Shown: positions 25,079 to 32,927 of the stretch, in pieces | Layout of the letters: each line of letters starts with the position of its first letter | How positions within the stretch are numbered: the stretch's first letter is position 1 | Source: Kitasatospora setae KM-6054 | GTDB taxonomy: Bacteria > Actinomycetota > Actinomycetes > Streptomycetales > Streptomycetaceae | Reading direction: 5' to 3' | Length of the DNA stretch: 64,000 bases | Assembly: GCF_000269985.1 (NCBI RefSeq) | Contig: NC_016109.1 | Location: 372,001 to 436,000 of the forward strand | The notes under the pieces: generated by a model | Told to the model about the DNA's origin: nothing | What the model saw: the letters and a program-made list of their open reading frames with translations, nothing else | Database searches by the model: none | Translations under genes and position numbers: made by a program

Positions 25079-25498
25079 GCGCGCGGTGATCGTGGTGACG
25101 AACTCGGCGAGGCGGTCCTGGGAGAGGCCGCGGGCGATGTCGGCCTCGCTGATCATGCCGACCAGCTTGTGGTCGGGGTGGTTGATCACCGGCAGGCGGC
25201 GCACCCGGTGCTCCTCCATGAGCGCGAGGACGAGTTCCGCCTCCTCGTCCTCCTCGATCACCATCGGGCGTCCGACGGCGAGTTCGCGGCAGCGGACGGC
25301 GGCGGGGTCGCGGCCCTCGGCGACGCACTTGAGGACGATGTCGCGGTCGGTGAGGATGCCGAGCAGCTGCTGCCCGTCGCCGCAGATCGGCAGCGCGCCG
25401 ACGCCGCGGTCGCGCATGATCCGGGCGGCTTCGGCGAGGGTCTGCTCGCCGGTGACGCACTCCGCTCCGGGGTGCATGATCTCTTTCGCGGTGGTCAT
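25076..25498 (-). CDS. CBS-domain-pair protein
   Basis: 140 residues from ATG 25498. Two CBS motifs: residues about 8-60 (AKEIMHPGAECVTGEQTLAE, GALPICGDGQQLLGILTDRD) and about 75-130 (RPMVIEEDEEAELVLALMEE, RRLPVINHPDHKLVGMISEA). Stand-alone CBS pairs bind adenine nucleotides and act as energy or stress sensors. Such proteins are numerous in streptomycetes. The next gene upstream on the same strand (SPFH protein) ends 111 bp away, so co-transcription is possible but not evident. Confidence 0.88.
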   Translation of the reverse strand: MTTAKEIMHPGAECVTGEQTLAEAARIMRDRGVGALPICGDGQQLLGILTDRDIVLKCVAEGRDPAAVRCRELAVGRPMVIEEDEEAELVLALMEEHRVRRLPVINHPDHKLVGMISEADIARGLSQDRLAEFVTTITAR

Positions 25499-25609
25499 GG
25501 CCGGACCTCCCGGGATGGCTGGCGCACGGCGGACCCGTGCACGGTACGTCCGTCCCTCCCATGCTCGCCCCGGGCCGGGGTGGGGCGCCACCGCTGGCGG
25601 GGCGGCCGG

Positions 25610-26527
25610 TCAGGCCGCGTGCGGCGGTGCGACCCGCAACGGGCCCGGGCCGGCGGTGAGTTCGACCGGGAGTTCCAACTGCTCGACGCCCCGGGCGTCC
25701 TCGTCCGACCCCGCTTCCGGCCCCGGCTGCGACCCCGGCACCGGTTCGATCCGGGCCGCCTGCGCGGTGGCGCGGTCGGTGGCGCTCTCCAGGAAGCGCA
25801 GCAGTTCCACCGGGAACGGCAGCACCAGGGTGGAGTTCTTCTCCGCGGCGACCTCCACCACCGTCTGCAGCAGCCGCAGTTGGAGCGCGGCGGGGGTCGC
25901 GGACATCACCTTCGCGGCCTCCGAGAGCCGGGCGGACGCCTGGAACTCGCCGTCCGCGGTGATGATCCGGGCCCGCCGCTCCCGGTCGGCCTCGGCCTGC
26001 CGGGCCATCGAGCGCTTCATCGACTCGGGCAGCGCGACGTCCTTGATCTCGACCCGGTCGATCTGGATGCCCCAGCCCAGCGCCGGGCTGTCCAGCATCA
26101 GTTCGAGCCCCTGGTTGATCGGCTCCCGGTTGGCCAGCAGGTCGTCCAGCTCGCTCTTGCCGATGATCGACCGCAGCGAGGTCTGCGCGACCTGCGACAT
26201 CGCGAAGCCGTAGTCCTGGACGTTGACGATCGCCTTCACCGGGTCGACCACCTTGAAGTACACCACCGCGTCCACCCGGACGGTCACGTTGTCCCGGGTG
26301 ATGCCCTCCTGGGCGGGGATCGGCATGGTGATGATCTGCACGTTCACCCGCCGCAGCCGGTCCGCCACCGGCAGGATCCGGGCCAGCCCGGGGCCGCGCA
26401 CCCCGTCCAGCACCCGGCCGAACCGGAACACCACCCCGCGCTGGGTCTGCTGCACCAGCCGCACGCTCAGCCCGGCGTACACCGCCAGCAGCACCAGCAG
26501 CGCGACCAACGCGTCGACCACGATCAT
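25610..26527 (-). CDS. SPFH/Band 7 (stomatin-like) membrane protein
   Basis: 305 residues from ATG 26527, with GAGGTGA upstream (a GTG three codons earlier is possible). One N-terminal membrane helix (VVDALVALLVLLAVYAGLSV) precedes the Band 7 domain: VQQTQRGVVFRFGRVLDGVR, GPGLARILPVADRLRRVNVQ, TRDNVTVRVDAVVYFKVVDP, ALGWGIQIDRVEIKDVALPE. The helical coiled-coil RQAEADRERRARIITADGEF then drives oligomerisation. Forms membrane scaffolds. An NfeD partner gene, common for this family, is absent here. The C-terminal 40 residues are disordered. Confidence 0.9.
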   Translation of the reverse strand: MIVVDALVALLVLLAVYAGLSVRLVQQTQRGVVFRFGRVLDGVRGPGLARILPVADRLRRVNVQIITMPIPAQEGITRDNVTVRVDAVVYFKVVDPVKAIVNVQDYGFAMSQVAQTSLRSIIGKSELDDLLANREPINQGLELMLDSPALGWGIQIDRVEIKDVALPESMKRSMARQAEADRERRARIITADGEFQASARLSEAAKVMSATPAALQLRLLQTVVEVAAEKNSTLVLPFPVELLRFLESATDRATAQAARIEPVPGSQPGPEAGSDEDARGVEQLELPVELTAGPGPLRVAPPHAA

Positions 26528-26662
26528 CGCCGTCACCTCGACCCGCCTCGACCGGCCTCGACCCGCCCGGTGTCCGGACCGCGCCCGGACCCGTGCCTCC
26601 ACCCTCCACGCTACTCCGCGGCCTCCCGGCCCGGACCGGTCACCGACCGTAGGATTCCGCCC

Positions 26663-27472
26663 ATGGAACCGCCCGCTCCGCCCGCCCTGCCCACTCGGCC
26701 CGACCCCAACGACCCCAACGACCCCAACGACCCCGGGTACCCCGCCGCCCTCGCGCCGCGCACCCGGGACCTCGCCGCACTGGACGCGCTGGTGGTCGAC
26801 TGCCGGGCCTGCCCGCGGCTGGTGGCCTGGCGCGAGGAGACCGCGCTGACCAAGCGCCGGGCGTTCCGCGAGCAGGAGTACTGGGCCCGGCCGATCCCCG
26901 GCTTCGGTCCGCACGACGCCCGGCTGGTGCTGGTCGGCCTCGCCCCCGCCGCGCACGGCGGCAACCGCACCGGCCGGATCTTCACCGGTGACCCGTCCGG
27001 CGACCTGCTGTACGCCTCGCTGCACCGGCTCGGGCTGGCGAACCGGCCCGAGTCGCACTGGCGCGACGACGGCCTGCGGCTGCGCGGCGTCCGGATCACC
27101 GACCCGGTGCGCTGCGCGCCGCCGGAGAACAAGCCCAGCAACACCGAACGCGACACCTGCCGGCCGTGGATCGTCCGCGAGTTCGAGCAACTGCGGCCCA
27201 CGGTACGGGCGGTGGTCGCCCTCGGCGGCTTCGCCTGGCAGGCCGCGCTGCCGGTGCTGGCGGCCGCGGGCTGGCGGGTGCCCCGCCCGAAGCCGGTCTT
27301 CGGGCACGGCGCGCACGCGGTCCTCCCGGCCGCGGACGGCGGCGCCGAACTGCACCTGTACGGCTGCTTCCACGTCAGCCCGCGCAACACCTACACCGGG
27401 CGGCTCACCCCGGCGATGGTCGACGACCTGCTCCGCACGGCGGCGACGGCGGCGGGGCTGGAGCCGAGCTGA
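26663..27472 (+). CDS. Type-5 uracil-DNA glycosylase (UdgB-like)
   Basis: 269 residues from ATG 26663, leaderless (TAGGAT seven bases upstream). A disordered N-terminus has three Asn-Asp-Pro repeats (residues 14-24), encoded by a 9-bp tandem repeat. Four cysteines suited to a 4Fe-4S cluster: C47 and C50 (CRACPRL), C151 (RCAPPENKP) and C166 (CRPW). Motif A is GLAPAAHGGNRTGR (92-105) and motif B is HVSPRNT with His237, both matching family 5, which removes uracil and deaminated bases from GC-rich DNA. Convergent with the CHAD gene, 5 bp apart. Confidence 0.9.
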   Translation: MEPPAPPALPTRPDPNDPNDPNDPGYPAALAPRTRDLAALDALVVDCRACPRLVAWREETALTKRRAFREQEYWARPIPGFGPHDARLVLVGLAPAAHGGNRTGRIFTGDPSGDLLYASLHRLGLANRPESHWRDDGLRLRGVRITDPVRCAPPENKPSNTERDTCRPWIVREFEQLRPTVRAVVALGGFAWQAALPVLAAAGWRVPRPKPVFGHGAHAVLPAADGGAELHLYGCFHVSPRNTYTGRLTPAMVDDLLRTAATAAGLEPS

Positions 27473-27477
27473 CAGGC

Positions 27478-28335
27478 TCAGCGGAGCTTCCCGGGCCGGC
27501 GGGCGGCCTGCTCCCAGATCTGCGGCAACAGCTCGCGGGCGAAGGCGAGTTCGGCGCTCTGCCGGCCGTAGAGCGCGCCGTAGCCGAAGCCGCCGTCGGA
27601 GAGGGCGCGGAGGGTGTCGCGGGCGACGGCGGCGTCCTGGTGGCGGCCGAGGACGTCCTGGAGGGCTTTCATCCGGCGGGTGAAGGCGCGGGCGGGGCGG
27701 CCGGCCGTCTCGCCGGCGTAGCGGGCGCGCTTGGCGGCCTTGCGGGCGTCGTGCAGGGCGTGTTCGAGCGCGGGTCCGGCGGGGGCGTGCCGGGCGGCGG
27801 CGAGGCGTTCGGCGGTGCGGCGGTGCTCGCGGCGCAGGACCCGGGTGAGTTCGGGCCCGGCGGGGCGTTGGGCGCGGCGGTTGAGCGGCGGGTCGGCGGC
27901 GAGCGCGGCGAGGGTGGCGAGCAGGCGGCGGAAGCGTTCGTCGTCGAGGGCGGCGAGGACCCGGGGGCGGGCGTCGCGGGTCTCGCGGGCGCTCCAGGCG
28001 GTGAGTTCGGCGAGGACGCGGTCGCGGTCGGTGCCGGGCGGGAGTTCGCGGGCGTGGGCGAGCAGGCGGGGGCCGAGCACTTCGGCGTCGCGGGCGGGGC
28101 CGAGGGCGCGGCCGAGGCGGCGCAGTTCGTCCTCGGTGGCGGTGTGGTCGCCGCGCAGGTGGCGGCGGTGGGTGCGGAGGGTGGAGCGCAGGCGGCGGGC
28201 GGCGACCCGCATCCGGTGGACGGCGTCGGGGCGGCCGGCGCGGACGTCGGGTTCGAGGGCGGCGAGTTCGGCGGTCTGGGCGCGCAGGCGGGCGGTGATC
28301 AGGTCTCCCGCGGTGCCTTGGATCCGGTGGGCCAC
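27478..28335 (-). CDS. CHAD-domain protein
   Basis: 285 residues from GTG 28335 with GAAGGA upstream. The protein is helical and rich in Arg, Ala and His, with the CHAD hallmarks VHRMRVAARRLRSTLRTHRR near the N-terminus and EHALHDARKAAKRARYAGET in the second half. The conserved His and basic residues bind polyphosphate, so the protein probably associates with polyphosphate granules. No CYTH phosphatase domain is fused or adjacent. Encoded convergently with the glycosylase gene. Confidence 0.85.
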   Translation of the reverse strand: MAHRIQGTAGDLITARLRAQTAELAALEPDVRAGRPDAVHRMRVAARRLRSTLRTHRRHLRGDHTATEDELRRLGRALGPARDAEVLGPRLLAHARELPPGTDRDRVLAELTAWSARETRDARPRVLAALDDERFRRLLATLAALAADPPLNRRAQRPAGPELTRVLRREHRRTAERLAAARHAPAGPALEHALHDARKAAKRARYAGETAGRPARAFTRRMKALQDVLGRHQDAAVARDTLRALSDGGFGYGALYGRQSAELAFARELLPQIWEQAARRPGKLR

Positions 28336-28465
28336 GTCGTCACGTCCTTCCGTGCTGTCCAAGGGTAGGCCGCTCGCGAACGTCCCGGGCGGCGCGGCGC
28401 GCCGGGTGTCTGCCGTGGGCTAATCGGGGGGACGGCGGGCGGGGCGGGCGCGCAGACTGGTCGGC

Positions 28466-29149
28466 ATGGATGTCATCGAGGTGCTGCCGGGTCTGCGGAT
28501 GCTGGTGCTTCCGGTCGGCGCGGCCTACCTGTGGTCGGACGGGCGGGAGTTGACGCTGGTGGACAGCGGGGCGGTGGGGACGGAGGAGCGGGTCGCGGAG
28601 CTGGTGGAGTCGGTGCCGGGCGGGGAGTTGGCGCGGATCGTGCTGACCCACTGGCACGAGGACCACACCGGCGGCGCGGCCCGGCTGGCGGCGCGCTTCG
28701 GCGGTGTGCCAGTGGTGGCGCACCGGCTGGAGGCGCCGGTGATCCGGGGCGAGGCGGTGGGGGCGCCGCCGGTGCTGGAGGAGTTCGAGCGGCCGATCCG
28801 GGCCTCGGTGCCGGCCCTGCCGCCCGCGCCGCCGTGCCCGGTGGACGTCGAGGTGGTGGACGGGGACGTGCTGCCGTTCGGCGGCGGGGCCCGGGTGCTG
28901 GGGGTGCCGGGGCACACGGACGGTTCGCTGGCGCTGCACCTGCCGGGCCCGGACCTGCTGTTCACGGGCGACGCGGTGGCGAACGTCGGCCGGGCGATGC
29001 TGGGCGTGTTCAACACCGACCGGGCGCGGGCGGTGGAGTCGCTGCACCGGCTGGCCGGAGTCGGCGCCGCGAACGCGGTGTTCGGGCACGGGACGCCGCT
29101 GGTGGGGGACGCGGCGGCGGCACTGCGGGCGGCCGCGGCGGAGTACTGA
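28466..29149 (+). CDS. Metallo-beta-lactamase-fold hydrolase
   Basis: 227 residues from ATG 28466. The zinc-binding motif THWHEDH is at 61-67. Further ligands are in GVPGHTDGSLALHLPG (His) and LLFTGDAVANVG (Asp), with the final His in AVFGHGTPLVGD. This full set indicates a binuclear zinc hydrolase of the glyoxalase II / lactonase broad class; the substrate is unknown. CAGACT ends seven bases before the ATG. A DasR-like box lies 25 bp after its stop codon but belongs to the next gene. Confidence 0.87.
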   Translation: MDVIEVLPGLRMLVLPVGAAYLWSDGRELTLVDSGAVGTEERVAELVESVPGGELARIVLTHWHEDHTGGAARLAARFGGVPVVAHRLEAPVIRGEAVGAPPVLEEFERPIRASVPALPPAPPCPVDVEVVDGDVLPFGGGARVLGVPGHTDGSLALHLPGPDLLFTGDAVANVGRAMLGVFNTDRARAVESLHRLAGVGAANAVFGHGTPLVGDAAAALRAAAAEY

Positions 29150-29172
29150 CGCCCGTTCGGCCGCCGTAAACA

Positions 29173-29188
29173 TATGGTCTGGACCATT
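29173..29188. promoter_or_regulatory. DasR-responsive-element-like site 1
   Basis: TGGTCTGGACCA at 29175-29186 differs in one base from the palindromic core TGGTCTAGACCA of DasR (GntR-type, N-acetylglucosamine-responsive) sites. It lies 252 bp before the small secreted protein gene, in its 288-bp upstream region. Confidence 0.6.
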
Positions 29189-29325
29189 GGCCGATTCTGG
29201 CGGATCATCGGGCAGCCGCAGGAAGGGTGCGACGCGGAGGACCCCGAGCGGAGAACGCCCCTTCGTCGACGCACGCCACCGGGCCGCCCGGTCCGCATCC
29301 CCCGCATCCGGCGGCTTCCGGCCCA

Positions 29326-29341
29326 ATTGGTCTCTACCATT
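29326..29341. promoter_or_regulatory. DasR-responsive-element-like site 2
   Basis: TGGTCTCTACCA at 29328-29339 matches the DasR core in 10 of 12 bases and, like site 1, is followed by TTG. The two sites are 153 bp apart. This one lies 98 bp before the small secreted protein start, where it could overlap the promoter. Confidence 0.5.
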
Positions 29342-29437
29342 GCCGCCCCGGCCCGAGGTGAAGGAAGCTGCTCCCCGGGCACCGGACCATCACGACCGGA
29401 GCCCCTCCCACCGGAACTGGAAGGCGACAACCCACCC

Positions 29438-29659
29438 ATGCGCAAAGCCATTTCGGCCCTCGGCCTGACCGGCCTGCTGACCGCCGCCGCCCTGCTGGCC
29501 GCCCCGACCGCCCAGGCGTCCGGCTTCGTCTACGTCGGCATGTACCCGAGCGGCGCCGCCTGCGAGGCGGCCGGCAAGGCGTACGTGGCCCGGGGCGAGA
29601 CCGTCAACTACTTCTGCGACGTCGCCCCGAACACCGCCCGCCTGTCCATCTGGGCCTGA
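29438..29659 (+). CDS. Small secreted protein, possibly linked to chitin metabolism
   Basis: 73 residues from ATG 29438 (GGAAGG 12 nt upstream). A clear Sec signal peptide (KAISALGLTGLLTAAALLAA, cleavage near AQASG, residue 28) leaves a mature peptide of about 45 residues. Two Cys (in GAACEAAGK and NYFCDVAPN) could form one disulfide. The mature part is small and aromatic and lacks a recognised domain. The two DasR-like sites upstream suggest control by amino-sugar availability, as for chitinolytic genes; that link is inference. Confidence 0.75.
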   Translation: MRKAISALGLTGLLTAAALLAAPTAQASGFVYVGMYPSGAACEAAGKAYVARGETVNYFCDVAPNTARLSIWA

Positions 29660-29804
29660 TCCCGGCCGGGCGCGGCGTCAATCCGGTGCCGCGCCCGCCA
29701 CCCGGCGAACATCCGCACCCGCCGCCGGTACCCGCAACGGGCACCGAACCCCGCGCCGCCGCACGGTGGTTCGGGCCCGACCCGTCCGCCCGTACGGTGG
29801 CGGG

Positions 29805-31202
29805 ATGTCGCAGACCGCCGCCGTCCCCGCCGTCCCCGCTTTCACCGCCGCGACCGCACCCGGTGCCCTGCCGCTGCTCGGGCACGGGCACCGACTGCTG
29901 AGCGGGCCGGTCGACTTCCTGTCCTCGCTGCACGCGCACGGCGACCTGGTGGCGGTCCGGCTGGGGCCGACGACGGCCCAGGTGCCCTGCCACCCGGCGC
30001 TGCTGGCAAGGGTGTTGGGCGACGACCGGCTCTTCGACAAGGGCGGGGTGTTCTACGACCGGGCCCGCGACGTGGCCGGCAACGGGCTGGTCACCTGCCC
30101 GTACGGGGACCACCGGAGGCAGCGGCGACTGGTCCAATCGGCCTTCCGGCGCTCGCAGTTGGCGCACTACGCGGGAGCCGCGCAGGCCGAGGTGGACGCC
30201 GCCGCGGCCGACTGGCGGCCCGGCCTGGTGGTCGACGCGTTCCCGCTGTTCTACGGCATCGCGCTGCGCACGCTGGCCCGGACGCTCTACTCGACCGCGA
30301 TCAGCGCCGAGTTGGCGGCCGGCGTGGAACGCTCCTTCGACACCGTGCTGAACGGGCTGTTCCGGCAGATGTTCCTGCCCGCGCCGGTCCGCCGCCTGCC
30401 GCTGCCCGCCAACCTGCGCTACCGCCGCTCGCTGGCCTACCTGCACGCCGCCACCCGGCAGTTGATCACCTCGTACCGGAGCGAACGAGGCGACCGGGGC
30501 GACCGGACTCCCGGGGACGAGGGCGCCACCGACCTGCTCTCGGCGCTGCTGGACGCCGTCGACGAGGAGGGCGGCGGGTCGGGGCTGAGCGACGCCGAGG
30601 TGCACGACCAGGTGATCACGCTGCTCGCGGCCGGGACGGAGACCGTCGCCGCCACCCTGACCTGGGCGCTGTGGCGGCTGTCGCTGCACCCGGCGGCGGC
30701 CGAGCAGGTCCGGGCCGAGCTGGCCGGGGTGCTGCCCGGCGGGCGGCCGCCGACCCCGGAGGACCTGCCGCGGCTGGCGGCCGTCGACCGGGTGCTGTCG
30801 GAGACGCTGCGGCTGCACCCGCCGGGCTGGCTGTTCACCCGGCTGACCACCGCGCCGACCGAGCTCGCCGGCCGCGAACTCCCGCCCGGCACCACGCTGG
30901 TGTTCTCCCCGGCGGCGGTCTCCCGGCACCCGGCCGCGTACGACTCCCCCGCCGTCTTCGACCCGGACCGCTGGCGCCCGGAGCGGGTCACCCCGGCCGC
31001 CCGGCAGGCGTTCCTGCCGTTCGGCACCGGGGCCCGCAAGTGCGTCGGCGACCTGTTCGCCCGGACCGAGTGCGCCGTCGCCCTGGCCACCCTGCTGTCC
31101 CGCTGGCGGTTCACCCCGGAGCCGGACGCCGACCTGCGCCCCGTCCCGCTGGCGACGGTGCTGCGCCCGCGGCGGCTCCGGCTGCGGGTCGCCGAACGCT
31201 GA
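29805..31202 (+). CDS. Cytochrome P450
   Basis: 465 residues from ATG 29805, leaderless by appearance (TACGGT six bases upstream). Oxygen-binding helix AGTET (276-280) in ITLLAAGTETVAATLTWALW, charge-relay ETLR (333-336) and haem-binding FLPFGTGARKCVGD with Cys413. The N-terminus GALPLLGHGHRLLSGPVDFL and overall length resemble terpene-oxidising actinobacterial P450s such as the pentalenene oxidases. However, no terpene synthase or ferredoxin gene lies beside it. It needs separate redox partners; substrate unknown. Confidence 0.92.
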   Translation: MSQTAAVPAVPAFTAATAPGALPLLGHGHRLLSGPVDFLSSLHAHGDLVAVRLGPTTAQVPCHPALLARVLGDDRLFDKGGVFYDRARDVAGNGLVTCPYGDHRRQRRLVQSAFRRSQLAHYAGAAQAEVDAAAADWRPGLVVDAFPLFYGIALRTLARTLYSTAISAELAAGVERSFDTVLNGLFRQMFLPAPVRRLPLPANLRYRRSLAYLHAATRQLITSYRSERGDRGDRTPGDEGATDLLSALLDAVDEEGGGSGLSDAEVHDQVITLLAAGTETVAATLTWALWRLSLHPAAAEQVRAELAGVLPGGRPPTPEDLPRLAAVDRVLSETLRLHPPGWLFTRLTTAPTELAGRELPPGTTLVFSPAAVSRHPAAYDSPAVFDPDRWRPERVTPAARQAFLPFGTGARKCVGDLFARTECAVALATLLSRWRFTPEPDADLRPVPLATVLRPRRLRLRVAER

Positions 31203-31356
31203 ACGGGCGCCCGGCGCCCGCGCGTTCGGACCTGCGGCTCGCGGCTCGCGGATCTGAGTGCGGATACTCATGCCGCCGCCGCTCCCCGTGCGGCAGACTC
31301 GGCCGCCGGACCGCGTGCGCGCGGGGGCGCGCGGGGCACGGAGAGGACGTGGGTCG

Positions 31357-31860
31357 GTGGGGGCGATCTGGGGAGCCGTCCGGGAGCCGGGCCGGTGGCG
31401 GGCGGCGGGCGGGTCGCGCGCGGGGCGGGCGGCGGCGGTGGGGGCCGGCCTCGGGCTCTGCTGGATCGCGCTGACCCTGGTGGATTGGAACGACCTGCTG
31501 CCCTGCGACCACCAGGCGGAGTGGGACTGCCTGGGGGTGGGCCTGCTGTTCCTCGGGCTGGTCGCCCTGGTGAGCCTGCTGGCGAGCTGGCTGGCGCTGC
31601 GGCTGGCGGGCGTCCGCCCGGCCTGGTGGGTCGTCGCGGTGGCCGTCCTGCTCTCCCGGCCCGCCACCGTGCTGGGGTTCGACCTGCTCTCCTGGGGTCC
31701 CCCGTGGGCGGTGCTGCCGGTCGGCACAGCCGCGCTGTTCGCGCTCGCGGCCGCCCTGACCGCGCCGGGCCCACGTTTCCGGCGCTCGCGCACCGCCCTG
31801 CTGGCCGCCCTGCTGCTGGCCTGGCTGCTGGCCTGGTTCCTCGGCCGGTTCTCCTGGTGA
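31357..31860 (+). CDS. Integral membrane protein of unknown function
   Basis: 167 residues from GTG 31357 with GAGAGG upstream. About four membrane helices: AVGAGLGLCWIALTLVDW, GVGLLFLGLVALVSLLASWL, WWVVAVAVLLSRPATVLGF and ALLAALLLAWLLAWFLGRF. A short loop contains a Cys pair (LLPCDHQAEWDCLGV) that could form a disulfide on the outer face. The N-terminus is basic. No family recognised. It follows the P450 gene by 154 bp with a GC-rich hairpin between, so it is probably transcribed separately. Confidence 0.6.
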   Translation: MGAIWGAVREPGRWRAAGGSRAGRAAAVGAGLGLCWIALTLVDWNDLLPCDHQAEWDCLGVGLLFLGLVALVSLLASWLALRLAGVRPAWWVVAVAVLLSRPATVLGFDLLSWGPPWAVLPVGTAALFALAAALTAPGPRFRRSRTALLAALLLAWLLAWFLGRFSW

Positions 31861-32096
31861 GTCGGCCGCCGTCCCGGCCCTCAGTGGACTGTCGGCGTGC
31901 TGTCGGCGGGATGACAGCGGCCTGACGGCGGGCTCCCGCACGCTTTCGGGAGACGGGCGGCCGCAGACTCGGCGGCCGCCGCCACCCGGTCCCGAGGAGC
32001 CGCCGTGCACCCCCACCCCACCCCAACGCGGCCCGCACCGGACCAGCGGGACGGAGCAGCCCGCACCGGACCGGCCGAGTGCGCCGGACCGGCTGG

Positions 32097-32828
32097 CTAG
32101 GCCCGCCGCTCGACCTGGGCGCGCAGGCCGGACAGGGTCAGGTCGAGGGCCGCCAGGAACTGCTCCCTGTCGTCGTGCGCCTCGAACTCGTCGACGATGT
32201 CGTGCAGGAACGGGTACTCGCCCGCGTCCAGGTCGCGCCACGTCCGGGCGTAGCGGCCGAAGAACTCCGCGCGGTCGACCAGGCCGTCGGTCACCTCCTC
32301 CGGCGGCTCCTGTCCGCCCAGCTCGGCCGCCGCACTGGCGACGACGCCGAGGACGGCGGAGACCGCGTGGAAGCGCTGCAGCGGGGTGAGGTCGAGTCGG
32401 AGGGCGGGGCGGCCGAGTTCCTCGTACAGCCGGAGCGAGTTGCCGGGGAGGTCCAGGCCGCGCATGAAGCGCGCGCCCAGCCACGGGCGGTCGACGACGG
32501 CGTCGTAGAGGGTGACGGCGGTCGCCCGCAGGTCGTCGACCGGGTCGGCGGCGGGCGGGCGTTTCGCGGCCTCGGCCAGCACGCCGCCGAGCACGTGGTC
32601 GACGGCGCGGTCCAGCAGGTCGTCCCGGCTCGACACGTACCAGTAGATGCTGCCGACGCCGGTGCCGAGCCGGCCGGCCAGGGCCCGGAGGGTCAGGGCG
32701 CGCTCGCCGGCCTCGTCCAGGAGGGCCACGGCAGCGGTGAGGACGGCATCGATCGAGTGCGAGGCGCGGCGGCGCTCGCGGTCGGGGCGGTCGGCGGGTC
32801 GTGATCGCGGACGTGTCATGACTCGCAT
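32097..32828 (-). CDS. TetR/AcrR-family regulator of the adjacent efflux pump
   Basis: 243 residues from ATG 32828, chosen because AAGGTGA lies just upstream; an ATG at 32819 is possible. Residues about 25-75 form the DNA-binding domain (AVALLDEAGERALTLRALAG, GTGVGSIYWYVSSRDDLLDR). The C-terminal part is the TetR_C-type ligand pocket seen in drug-efflux repressors (ADPVDDLRATAVTLYDAVVD). Divergent from an MFS pump with a 37-bp palindrome between them, the classical arrangement of a repressor released by the pump's substrate. Confidence 0.9.
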   Translation of the reverse strand: MRVMTRPRSRPADRPDRERRRASHSIDAVLTAAVALLDEAGERALTLRALAGRLGTGVGSIYWYVSSRDDLLDRAVDHVLGGVLAEAAKRPPAADPVDDLRATAVTLYDAVVDRPWLGARFMRGLDLPGNSLRLYEELGRPALRLDLTPLQRFHAVSAVLGVVASAAAELGGQEPPEEVTDGLVDRAEFFGRYARTWRDLDAGEYPFLHDIVDEFEAHDDREQFLAALDLTLSGLRAQVERRA

Positions 32829-32847
32829 CCAATCACCTTTGCATGAC

Positions 32848-32884
32848 TATCGAACCTCGTTCTATTCTAGAACGCAGTTCGATA
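32848..32884. promoter_or_regulatory. Nested palindromic TetR operator
   Basis: Outer arms TATCGAAC (32848-32855) and GTTCGATA (32877-32884); inner arms CGTTCTA (32858-32864) and TAGAACG (32868-32874); centre TTC. Only the 2-bp spacers CT and CA break the symmetry. It lies between the TetR and MFS starts, 43 bp before the MFS ATG, and probably covers both promoters. Its size suggests binding of two dimers. Confidence 0.8.
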
Positions 32885-32927
32885 AAGCACGACGCACCAC
32901 ACCACCCCGTCCCGAGAGGAGGCCGCC

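Noticed and set aside
29768..31202. Terpene biosynthesis cluster around the P450
   Set aside because: No terpene synthase, ferredoxin or other tailoring gene is adjacent; the similarity to pentalenene oxidases is only in overall pattern.
32005..32100. 31-codon GTG-started frame with GAGGAG upstream, ending at the TetR gene end
   Set aside because: The ribosome site is good but the product is His/Pro/Ala-rich without any recognisable feature, and it overlaps the end of the convergent gene; too weak to annotate.
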